Positions 18,641 to 26,780 of a stretch of 64,000 nt of DNA are shown piece by piece. How positions within the stretch are numbered: the first letter of the stretch is position 1; each line of letters starts with the position of its first letter. Source of the stretch: JAWLGJ01 sp041685145 (lineage in GTDB: Bacteria; Pseudomonadota; Alphaproteobacteria; Rhodospirillales; Magnetospirillaceae); NCBI GenBank assembly GCA_041685145.1, contig JAWLGJ010000008.1, positions 11,779 to 75,778 on the forward strand, written 5' to 3'. Under the pieces are notes generated by a model. That model made no database searches and was not told the origin of the DNA. It worked only from the letters and a program-made list of their open reading frames with translations. The position numbers and the translations under genes were made by a program.

Positions 18641-19728
18641 GCCGCTTCCTTTCGCTGTTGGCCGCGCTCGTACCAGCCGCGGGTGGCGGTGGTAATGCGC
18701 ACCACCGACAGCATAACCGGCACTTCGACCAGCACCCCGACGACCGTCGCCAGGGCGGCGCCCGACTCGAAGCCGAACAGGCCGATGGCCGTGGCCACCG
18801 CCAGTTCGAAGAAGTTGCTGGCCCCGATCAGCGCCGAGGGCGCGGCGACGCAATGCGCCACCCCCAGCCGGCGGCTGAGCACATAGGCGAGGCCGGAATT
18901 GAAATAAACCTGGATGAGGATCGGCACCGCCAGCAGCAGAATGACGAGGGGCTGGTCGATGATCTGCTTGCCCTGAAAGGCGAACAACAGCACCAGGGTA
19001 ACCAGCAGCGCCACCAGCGACAGCGGCTGCATCGCCTTGAGCGCCCGCTGCAGGGCGGGTTCCCCGCCGCGGGCCAACAGGCGCCGCCGCCATGCCTGCG
19101 CCACCAGCACCGGCACGACGATGAATATCGCCACCGACCTCAGCAGCGTCTCCCACGGCACCGTGATGGACGACAGGCCCAGCAGCAGCCCAACGATGGG
19201 CGCGAAAGCGAAGATCATGATGGTGTCGTTGAGCGCCACCTGGCTGAGGGTGAAATGCGGCTCGCCGTCGACCAGATGGCTCCACACGAACACCATCGCC
19301 GTACACGGCGCCGCCGCCAGGATGATCAGCCCGGCGATGTAGGAATCGATCTGCGCCTCGGGCAGCAGGGGACGGAACAGCGCCCCCACGAACAGCCAGG
19401 CCAGCAGCGCCATCGAGAAGGGCTTGACGGCCCAGTTGACGAACAGCGTCACCCCGACGCCGCGCCAGTGCTCGCGCACCCGGTGCATGGCGGCGAAGTC
19501 GACCTTCAGCAGCATGGGGACGATCATCAACCAGATCAGCACCGCCACCGGCAGGTTGACCTGTGCCACCTCCAGGCCGCCGACGGCCTGGAAGGGGGCG
19601 GGGAAAAAGTGCCCCAGGCCGATGCCGACGACGATGCACAGCAACACCCACAGCGTCAGGTAGCGCTCGAAGAAGCCCATCGAGGCGCCGGCGCCGCTAC
19701 GGGCGGTGGTTTCGCACTGTACGGACAT
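18637..19728 (-). CDS. acr3: Arsenite efflux permease Acr3
   Basis: Acr3 (363 residues, ten predicted membrane segments) exports As(III). It begins its fold with FFERYLTLWVLLCIVVGIGLG and carries the conserved cysteine C142 in AAAPCTAMVFVWSHL that binds arsenite in the fourth helix. The ATG at 19728 was chosen because it shares a base with the TGA of arsRC (TGATG), an arrangement that couples the genes, and because the alternative upstream codon at 19833 lies inside arsRC. It disposes of As(III) made by the ArsC half of the upstream fusion. Confidence 0.95.
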   Translation of the reverse strand: MSVQCETTARSGAGASMGFFERYLTLWVLLCIVVGIGLGHFFPAPFQAVGGLEVAQVNLPVAVLIWLMIVPMLLKVDFAAMHRVREHWRGVGVTLFVNWAVKPFSMALLAWLFVGALFRPLLPEAQIDSYIAGLIILAAAPCTAMVFVWSHLVDGEPHFTLSQVALNDTIMIFAFAPIVGLLLGLSSITVPWETLLRSVAIFIVVPVLVAQAWRRRLLARGGEPALQRALKAMQPLSLVALLVTLVLLFAFQGKQIIDQPLVILLLAVPILIQVYFNSGLAYVLSRRLGVAHCVAAPSALIGASNFFELAVATAIGLFGFESGAALATVVGVLVEVPVMLSVVRITTATRGWYERGQQRKEAA

Positions 19729-20627
19729 CAGCCTGCCTCGCGGTGAATGGTCGGTTGCGGCGCCGACGCGCCGATGCGCCGGACCTCGTGTTGCAAGGCC
19801 AGGCGGCTCAACGCCTCCAGGCGCAGGCTGCAAAAGACGCGGATGCGGGTTTCAAGCTGCCGGAAAGCCTCGCGGAAGGCGGCGAGGCGTTGAAGGTCCG
19901 TGCCGGTCGCGGGGACCGGGTCGGGAACGCCCCAATGGGCGGTGATCGGCTGCCCCGGCCAGGTCGGGCATTCCTCGCCGGCGGCGGTGTCGCACACGGT
20001 GATCACGAAGTCCATGCGCGCCGCCCGCGCCCCGGCGAACTCCTGCCAGGACGTGCTGCGCAGGCCGTCGGTCGGAAACCCCAGCTCGTCCAGCAGCCGC
20101 AGGGTCAGGGGGTGAACCGCCCCGACCGGGCGGCTGCCGGCGCTGTGGCCGCGGAAGCGTCCGTTGCCCCAATAATCGATCAGCGCCTGCGCCATGACGC
20201 TGCGCGCCGAATTGCCGGTGCACAGGAACAGCACCTCGAACGGTCGTGGTGGCGGTTCGGCGATGGCGGTTTCGGCCAGCGGCAGGCAGCGGTCGGCGTC
20301 GTCGCGCACATAGTGCAGCGCCGCCCGATCGGAGGCGAAGGGATCCTGGCGCGCCACGCCGGTGGCGGCGGTTCTCAGAACATTGCGGGCCCAGGCCGGC
20401 AGCGCCGGATTGATGGAGTAGAAGACCCACAAGCCGCGGCGGCGGTCGGCGACGATTTCCAGGCGGCGCAAGGCTGCCAGATGGCGCGAAATCTTCGGCT
20501 GGCTGACGCCGGTGGCCTGGGTCAGTTCGCAGACGCACAACTCGCCCTCGTTCGCCAGCAGCATCAGGCAGCGCAGGCGGGTGTCGTCGGCCAGGGCCTT
20601 GAACAAGTCGTCGGGGCGTAAGATCAT
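19728..20627 (-). CDS. ArsR-ArsC fusion: arsenic repressor joined to arsenate reductase
   Basis: This 299-residue protein joins two arsenic functions. Residues 1-100 are an ArsR/SmtB winged-helix repressor with the As(III)-binding CVC pair (C31, C33) in ELCVCELT directly before the recognition helix GVSQPKISRHLAALR. Residues 129-270 are a thioredoxin-coupled arsenate reductase of the low-molecular-weight phosphatase fold: P-loop FLCTGNSARS (nucleophile C136, R142) and redox cysteines C212 and C220 in ITVCDTAAGEECP. All catalytic cysteines are present, so both halves look active. The ATG at 20627 starts the typical ArsR N-terminus; an upstream codon at 20669 falls inside the operator. No ribosome-binding site precedes it, matching a nearly leaderless promoter. 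Confidence 0.93.
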   Translation of the reverse strand: MILRPDDLFKALADDTRLRCLMLLANEGELCVCELTQATGVSQPKISRHLAALRRLEIVADRRRGLWVFYSINPALPAWARNVLRTAATGVARQDPFASDRAALHYVRDDADRCLPLAETAIAEPPPRPFEVLFLCTGNSARSVMAQALIDYWGNGRFRGHSAGSRPVGAVHPLTLRLLDELGFPTDGLRSTSWQEFAGARAARMDFVITVCDTAAGEECPTWPGQPITAHWGVPDPVPATGTDLQRLAAFREAFRQLETRIRVFCSLRLEALSRLALQHEVRRIGASAPQPTIHREAG

Positions 20628-20636
20628 CGCGGCCAA

Positions 20637-20679
20637 TACATACGCTAGGCCATATATATGAAGCAACATATATCAGGCC
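20637..20679 (-). promoter_or_regulatory. ars promoter with palindromic ArsR operator
   Basis: Bases 20648-20679 hold an inverted repeat: arms GGCCATATATATG and GGCCTGATATATG (11 of 13 positions agree) around a 6-base centre. Read on the minus strand that centre is TTGCTT, a -35 hexamer, and 18 bases downstream is TATGTA (20642-20637), a -10. Transcription would start near 20630, about 3 bases before the arsRC ATG. ArsR bound here would cover the -35, a classical autorepression design. Confidence 0.7.
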
Positions 20680-21092
20680 GCCCGCGCGCAGGGAGTGGTG
20701 TACCGCGCCGCCGGTTGAAGATTTCACTTTTCATCGCGGCGCATGACGTGTATAGCGCGGCGTTTAGACGCCATCGCGCACGTGCCTCTGGCCCTTGCTG
20801 GTCATGCAACGACTCGAGCGTTCTTCGGTTGGTCCAGCCGGCCGCTCGTCGCCGGTGCCCGGAGGAGTTGGAATGTTCGTTGTGTCGTCCGGCGCCCGCG
20901 CGCCCAAGGTTCCCGGAAGCCTCACCGCCTTGTTGGGCGGGCAGGGGGTCCGTGCCTGCGTCCGTCCCAGCTATCACGCCCTTCTGGGACGCAAGAATCC
21001 GCATTCCAGTACGCTCGCCTGATGCACCGCGCCGCCTGTCGCGGCGCCGCCGAGCCGATTCCGTCTTGACCTCGTGTACGAAGGTGTATGCG
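20680..21092 (+). promoter_or_regulatory. Long leader of the ornithine/lysine decarboxylase gene
   Basis: This 412-base stretch separates the ars operator from the decarboxylase. It holds a 49-codon ORF with a strong ribosome-binding site (20873-21022), a perfect 7-bp hairpin between that ORF and the decarboxylase (GCGCCGC 21029-21035, loop CTGTC, GCGGCGC 21041-21047), and a smaller hairpin CCGCC/GGCGG near 20927-20940. Ornithine decarboxylase genes of alphaproteobacteria are known to carry a structured upstream element (the speF leader motif); whether this leader matches it needs a covariance-model search. No convincing promoter was found. Confidence 0.45.
20873..21022 (+). CDS. Candidate 49-residue leader peptide upstream of the decarboxylase
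   Basis: ATG at 20873 is preceded by GGAGGAG (20861-20867) at 5-base spacing, the strongest ribosome-binding site in this region. The frame runs 49 codons to TGA at 21022, ending HALLGRKNPHSSTLA, and stops 70 bases before the decarboxylase start. It has no signal peptide or known domain. In enterobacteria a short leader peptide senses ornithine and controls speF by ribosome stalling; a similar role here is inference from position and the strong Shine-Dalgarno. Confidence 0.45.
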   Translation: MFVVSSGARAPKVPGSLTALLGGQGVRACVRPSYHALLGRKNPHSSTLA

Positions 21093-22223
21093 GTGAGCGA
21101 GAAGATTTCCCGATTCCTGGCCCAGCGCCAGCCCGAGACTCCCTGCCTGGTGGTCGACCTCGACGTCATCGCCGAGAACTACCGCCGCCTGAAGCATTAT
21201 CTGCCGCTGGCGGACATCCATTACGCCGTCAAGGCCAATCCGGCGCGCGAGATCGTCAATCTGCTGGTGGGGCTGGGCTCGAACTTCGACGCCGCCAGCC
21301 CTTCGGAGATCGCCCTGTGCCTGGAGGCGGGGGCAAGCCCGGCACGGATTTCCTTCGGCAACACCATCAAGAAGCAGCGCGACATCGCCTGGGCGCATCA
21401 GCAGGGCGTCGACCTGTTCGCCTTCGACAGCGAGGCGGAACTGCGCAAACTGGCGGCGGCGGCGCCGGGCGCGCGCGTTTTCTGCCGCATCCTGATGGCC
21501 TGCGAGGGCGCCGATTGGCCACTGTCGCGCAAGTTCGGCTGCGATATCGACATGGCCCGCGACCTGCTGGTGCTGGCCCGCGATCTCGGCCTGGACCCGC
21601 ACGGGGTGTCGTTCCACGTCGGCTCGCAGCAGACCGACCTGGGGCAGTGGGACATCGCCGTCGGCAAGACCGCGATGCTGTTCACGGCGCTGAACGAGGC
21701 GGGCATCGAATTGAAGATGGTCAATCTCGGCGGCGGCTTTCCCGCCCGCTATCGCCGCGACGTCGCCGGCGTCGACCAGTACGCCGGCGCCATCATGCAC
21801 GCCATGACGCGCCATTTCGGCAACCACATTCCGGCCATGATCGTCGAGCCCGGCCGCGGGCTGGTGGGCGATTCCGGCGTTTTGCAGACCGAGGTGGTTC
21901 TGGTCTCGCGCAAGAGCTATGACGACGAGGTGCGTTGGGTGTATCTCGACGTCGGCAAGTTCGGGGGCCTGGCCGAGACGATGGACGAGGCGATCAAATA
22001 TCCGGTGCGCACCCCCCGCGACGGCGGCACCATCGGGCCTGTCGTGCTCGCCGGTCCCACCTGCGATTCCGCCGACATATTGTACGAGCGCACCCGCTAC
22101 GAACTGCCACTCGACCTGGAGGTGGGGGACAAGATCGAGTTCCTTAGCGCCGGGGCCTATACCGCCACCTACGCCTCCATCGGCTTCAACGGCTTTGCGC
22201 CGCTGAACGAATATTACATCTGA
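21093..22223 (+). CDS. Ornithine/lysine decarboxylase (fold-type III PLP enzyme)
   Basis: This 376-residue alanine-racemase-fold decarboxylase makes putrescine (or cadaverine) for polyamine synthesis. The PLP lysine is K47 in IHYAVKANP; other family features are the GSNFDAASPSEI motif, the phosphate-binding EPGRGLVGDSG, and the substrate-side cysteine C324 in GPTCDSADILYE, which arrives from the second subunit of the dimer. Alphaproteobacterial members may be specific for ornithine or use both ornithine and lysine; the sequence alone does not settle it. GTG 21093 is chosen because AAGG lies 8 bases upstream and the length then matches the family; GTG 21084 is an alternative. Confidence 0.93.
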   Translation: MSEKISRFLAQRQPETPCLVVDLDVIAENYRRLKHYLPLADIHYAVKANPAREIVNLLVGLGSNFDAASPSEIALCLEAGASPARISFGNTIKKQRDIAWAHQQGVDLFAFDSEAELRKLAAAAPGARVFCRILMACEGADWPLSRKFGCDIDMARDLLVLARDLGLDPHGVSFHVGSQQTDLGQWDIAVGKTAMLFTALNEAGIELKMVNLGGGFPARYRRDVAGVDQYAGAIMHAMTRHFGNHIPAMIVEPGRGLVGDSGVLQTEVVLVSRKSYDDEVRWVYLDVGKFGGLAETMDEAIKYPVRTPRDGGTIGPVVLAGPTCDSADILYERTRYELPLDLEVGDKIEFLSAGAYTATYASIGFNGFAPLNEYYI

Positions 22224-22312
22224 TCCTCAGGCTGCCCGGAAAGCTTTGCCGCCCCCGGCAGGACTTGCCGCCGGCGGCGGCACCGGGGCCGCCGAATCCC
22301 GCCCTTGCCGCT

Positions 22313-22328
22313 TGGCACCCCGCTTGCA
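22313..22328 (+). promoter_or_regulatory. Sigma-54 promoter of flgE
   Basis: TGGCAC (22313-22318), 5 bases, TTGCA (22324-22328) is a perfect match to the -24/-12 consensus TGGCAC-N5-TTGCA. The start would be near 22340, about 25 bases before the flgE ATG, with AAGGAGGG between them. The activator is probably a flagellar FlbD-type regulator located elsewhere. Confidence 0.88.
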
Positions 22329-22364
22329 TCGGGGTGTGGGCGACTGCAAGGAGGGAAGACCGCC

Positions 22365-23633
22365 ATGAGCATCTGGGGCGCCTTCGCCAATTCGAAAACG
22401 GCGATGCTGGCCTTCAGTGGCGGCATGAATGCCATCAGCCAGAACATCGCCAACGTCTCGACGACCGGCTACAAGCGCAGCGACATCCAGTTCAAGGACA
22501 TGCTGAGCGAGTCGACGCGCGCCGGTGACATGTTCGGCGTCGACATCGCCCACCGCAATCTCATCAGCCAGCAGGGGCTGGTGAACGGCGGCGGCGGCTG
22601 GTCGGACCTGGCCATCAACGGCGACGGCTTCTTTGTCGTCAATCAGCAGCAGGACGGCGGCGGCGACACGATGTTCACCCGCAACGGGTCGTTCTCGGTG
22701 GTGGCGACCCAGGACGGCGACGCCGGGCACCTGACCGACGCTAACGGCAATTACCTCATGGGCTGGGCCGCCAATGCCGACGGCACCTTTCCCGGCGGCG
22801 GCGATGTGAACTCGTTGACCGCCGTCAGCCTCGACCGCACCGCCATGCACCCCGGCAACGCCACCACCCGCGCGCAGCCGCTGATGAACATCGACAGCAA
22901 CGCTACCGACGAGCGGCGGGTGGGCTTCTCCGTTTATGACAGCGGCTCGCCCGACGACGGCGACGGCGACCTGCTGGAACATGCCTCGCGCCAGCGGCGC
23001 TTCGAGATGATCTGGACGCCGACGGGGACCAACCAGTGGAGCGTCGATTTCGACGTCGAGGGGGCGCAGAACGTCTCGGTCGCCAATCCCGTCGTCGTTT
23101 CCTTCGACGAGAACGGGCGGCTGCAATCGCCGCTGGACCCGGTGACGGTCAGCGTCACCTGGCCCTATGGCGGGCAGAGCACCACCGTCGATATCGCGCT
23201 CGATCTTTCCAGCACCAGCCAGATCGCCGACGCGAGCGGCGTCTCGACCGTCCGCCAGGACGGGGTGGGTGGCGGCTGGCCCACCGGCTTTGCCTTCGAT
23301 CGTTACGGAGTGCTGCACGCCAACTACGACAACGGCCACAGCCAGGCGCTCTACAAACTGCCGCTGGCCACCTTCCGCGCCCCCGATGCGCTGGATGTGC
23401 GCGACGGCGGCCTGCTATCGGCCACGGCCGGGGCTGGCGAGATGCGCCTGAACGACATCACCGACCAGGCCGGCGCCGGTTGGTTCGTCCCCAACGCCCT
23501 CGAGGCGTCCACCGTCGATCTGGCCGACGAGTTCACCCGCATGATCACGACCCAGCGGGCCTACAGTTCCTCGGCGACGGTGTTTCGCACCTCCGACGAA
23601 ATGACCACGCTGGCCCGCGACCTCAAGCGCTAA
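22365..23633 (+). CDS. flgE: Flagellar hook protein FlgE
   Basis: FlgE (422 residues) polymerises outside the cell into the flexible hook joining rod and filament, after export by the flagellar type III apparatus. The N-terminus has the rod/hook family signature AFSGGMNAISQNIANVSTTGYKRSDIQFKD in two parts (residues 14-45), then the FlgE D1 domain (LAINGDGFFVV, MFTRNGSFS) and the C-terminal coiled region EASTVDLADEFTRMITTQRAYSSSATVFRTSDEM. ATG 22365 follows AAGGAGGG. It stands alone: no other structural flagellar gene adjoins it, yet it has its own sigma-54 promoter. Its TAA overlaps the convergent ilvD stop. Confidence 0.95.
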   Translation: MSIWGAFANSKTAMLAFSGGMNAISQNIANVSTTGYKRSDIQFKDMLSESTRAGDMFGVDIAHRNLISQQGLVNGGGGWSDLAINGDGFFVVNQQQDGGGDTMFTRNGSFSVVATQDGDAGHLTDANGNYLMGWAANADGTFPGGGDVNSLTAVSLDRTAMHPGNATTRAQPLMNIDSNATDERRVGFSVYDSGSPDDGDGDLLEHASRQRRFEMIWTPTGTNQWSVDFDVEGAQNVSVANPVVVSFDENGRLQSPLDPVTVSVTWPYGGQSTTVDIALDLSSTSQIADASGVSTVRQDGVGGGWPTGFAFDRYGVLHANYDNGHSQALYKLPLATFRAPDALDVRDGGLLSATAGAGEMRLNDITDQAGAGWFVPNALEASTVDLADEFTRMITTQRAYSSSATVFRTSDEMTTLARDLKR

Positions 23634-25480
23634 CGCTCCACCTGGCTGACGTCGCGCACCGCCCCGCGGGCCGCCGAGGTGGTCAGCGCCGCATAAGCGC
23701 GCAGCGCCTGCGAGACGGTCCGCTTGCGGCAGGCGGGTTTCCAGGCCGCCGGCCCCTTGGCGTCCATTGCCGTGCGGCGGCGTTCCAGTTCCTCGTCGGA
23801 CAGTCGCACTTCGATGCGGCGGCGGGGGATGTCGATGGCGATGGTGTCGCCCGGCTCCACCAGTCCGATGGCGCCGCCCTCGGCGGCCTCGGGCGAGACA
23901 TGCCCGATCGAAAGCCCCGAGGTGCCCCCGGAGAAGCGGCCGTCGGTAACGAGCGCGCACACCTTCCCCATGCCCCGCGACTTCAGATAGCTGGTGGGGT
24001 ACAGCATCTCCTGCATTCCAGGGCCGCCCTTGGGCCCTTCATAGCGCACGATGACCACGTTGCCGGCCTTGACCTCGCCGCCAAGGATCTTGGCCACGGC
24101 CTCTTCCTGGCTTTCGCAGATCACCGCCGGGCCCTCGAAGGTGAGGATGGAGGCGTCGACCCCGGCGGTCTTCACGATGCAGCCTTCCTCGGCGATGTTG
24201 CCGTACAGCACGGCAAGGCCGCCGTCGCGGCTGTAGGCGTGGTCGAGATCGCGGATGCAGCCCGCGGCGCGGTCGACGTCCAGGCTGGGGAAGCGGCGTT
24301 CCTGGCTGAAGGCGGTGGTGGTGCGCACACCGCCGGGCGCGGCGCGGAAGAAGGTCCGCACGGCCTCGTCGGCGCCGTCGCGCACGTCCAGGCGCGCGAG
24401 GGCCTCGCCCAGGCTGGCGCTGTGCACGGTGGGCACCTGGCGATGGATGAGGCCGGCGCGGTCCAGTTCGGCGAGAATGGCGACGATGCCGCCCGCGCGG
24501 TGGACGTCCTCGACATGATAGTCGGGGGTCGAGGGCGACACCTTGCACAGATGCGGCACCCGGCGGCTGAGGCGGTCGATGTCGGCCATCGTGAAGGCGA
24601 CCCCACCCTCGGCGGCCGCCGCCAGCAGGTGAAGCACCGTGTTGGTCGAGCCGCCCATGGCGATGTCCAGGGCCATCGCGTTCTCGAACGCCTCGAAACA
24701 GGCGATCGTGCGCGGCAGCGCGGTGGCATCGTCCTGCTCGTAATAGCGCCGCGCCAGCTCGACGATGCGCCGTCCCGCCTCCAGGAACAGGCCCTTGCGG
24801 TCGGCGTGGGTGGCGACGAGGGTGCCGTTGCCGGGCAGGGCGAGGCCCAGGGCCTCGGTGAGGCAGTTCATGGAGTTGGCCGTGAACATGCCCGAGCACG
24901 AGCCGCAGGTGGGGCAGGAGGACTGCTCATAGGCCAGGGCCTGCTCGTCCGACACCGCTTCGTCGGCGGCGGCCACCATCGCGTCGATGAGGTCGACGGC
25001 CTGCTCGCGGTCGCCGACGGTCATCTTGCCGGCCTCCATGGGGCCGCCCGAGACGAAGATCACCGGAATGTTCAGGCGCAAGGCCGCCATCAGCATCCCG
25101 GGGGTGATCTTGTCGCAGTTGGAGATGCACACCAGCGCATCGGCGCAATGCGCGTTGACCATGTATTCCACGGCATCGGCGATGATCTCGCGCGAGGGCA
25201 GGCTGTAGAGCATACCGCCGTGGCCCATGGCGATGCCGTCATCGACGGCGATGGTATTGAACTCCTTGGCGACGCCGCCGGCCTTCTCGACCTCGCGCGC
25301 CACCATCTGGCCCAGATCCTTCAGGTGCACATGGCCGGGCACGAATTGGGTGAAGGAATTGGCGATGGCGATGATGGGCTTGCCGAAATCCTCGTCCGTC
25401 ATGCCCGTGGCGCGCCACAGGCCGCGCGCCCCGGCCATGTTGCGGCCGTGCGTGGAGGTGCGGGAGCGATACGGCGGCAT
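23630..25480 (-). CDS. ilvD: Dihydroxy-acid dehydratase IlvD
   Basis: IlvD (616 residues) dehydrates 2,3-dihydroxy acids in valine, isoleucine and pantothenate synthesis and holds an Fe-S cluster. The cluster and Mg2+ sites are visible in LVCISNCDKITPGML near residue 120 and SCPTCGSCSGMFTANSMNCL near 193, with the family opening YRSRTSTHGRNMAGARGLWRATGM. The start ATG at 25480 gives exactly this opening. The TAG stop (23630-23632) interlocks with the flgE TAA. A 98-base gap separates it from prfB; nothing clear was seen there. Confidence 0.97.
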   Translation of the reverse strand: MPPYRSRTSTHGRNMAGARGLWRATGMTDEDFGKPIIAIANSFTQFVPGHVHLKDLGQMVAREVEKAGGVAKEFNTIAVDDGIAMGHGGMLYSLPSREIIADAVEYMVNAHCADALVCISNCDKITPGMLMAALRLNIPVIFVSGGPMEAGKMTVGDREQAVDLIDAMVAAADEAVSDEQALAYEQSSCPTCGSCSGMFTANSMNCLTEALGLALPGNGTLVATHADRKGLFLEAGRRIVELARRYYEQDDATALPRTIACFEAFENAMALDIAMGGSTNTVLHLLAAAAEGGVAFTMADIDRLSRRVPHLCKVSPSTPDYHVEDVHRAGGIVAILAELDRAGLIHRQVPTVHSASLGEALARLDVRDGADEAVRTFFRAAPGGVRTTTAFSQERRFPSLDVDRAAGCIRDLDHAYSRDGGLAVLYGNIAEEGCIVKTAGVDASILTFEGPAVICESQEEAVAKILGGEVKAGNVVIVRYEGPKGGPGMQEMLYPTSYLKSRGMGKVCALVTDGRFSGGTSGLSIGHVSPEAAEGGAIGLVEPGDTIAIDIPRRRIEVRLSDEELERRRTAMDAKGPAAWKPACRKRTVSQALRAYAALTTSAARGAVRDVSQVER

Positions 25481-25578
25481 GACGTCTCCTCGTGGTTTAT
25501 GGTCCTCGGCTGAAGGCAGAAAACATAGCCCTCCCGCGGCCGATTTCCTAGCCCGAGGATGCGGGGCGGGGCGAGCCT

Positions 25579-26704
<1,126 letters not shown>

Positions 26705-26737
26705 GGCACCCTCCCGCAAATGCTGCCTCGGGGCGCC

Positions 26738-26766
26738 GTTGTACGGAAAACGCCGCCGTCATGCAA
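26738..26766 (-). promoter_or_regulatory. Candidate sigma-70 promoter of prfB
   Basis: On the minus strand TTGCAT (26766-26761), a 17-base spacer and TACAAC (26743-26738) form a good promoter. The start would be near 26731, giving a leader of about 27 bases with GGGAGGG before the ATG at 26704. Confidence 0.55.
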
Positions 26767-26780
26767 GAGATGGCGCCGCG

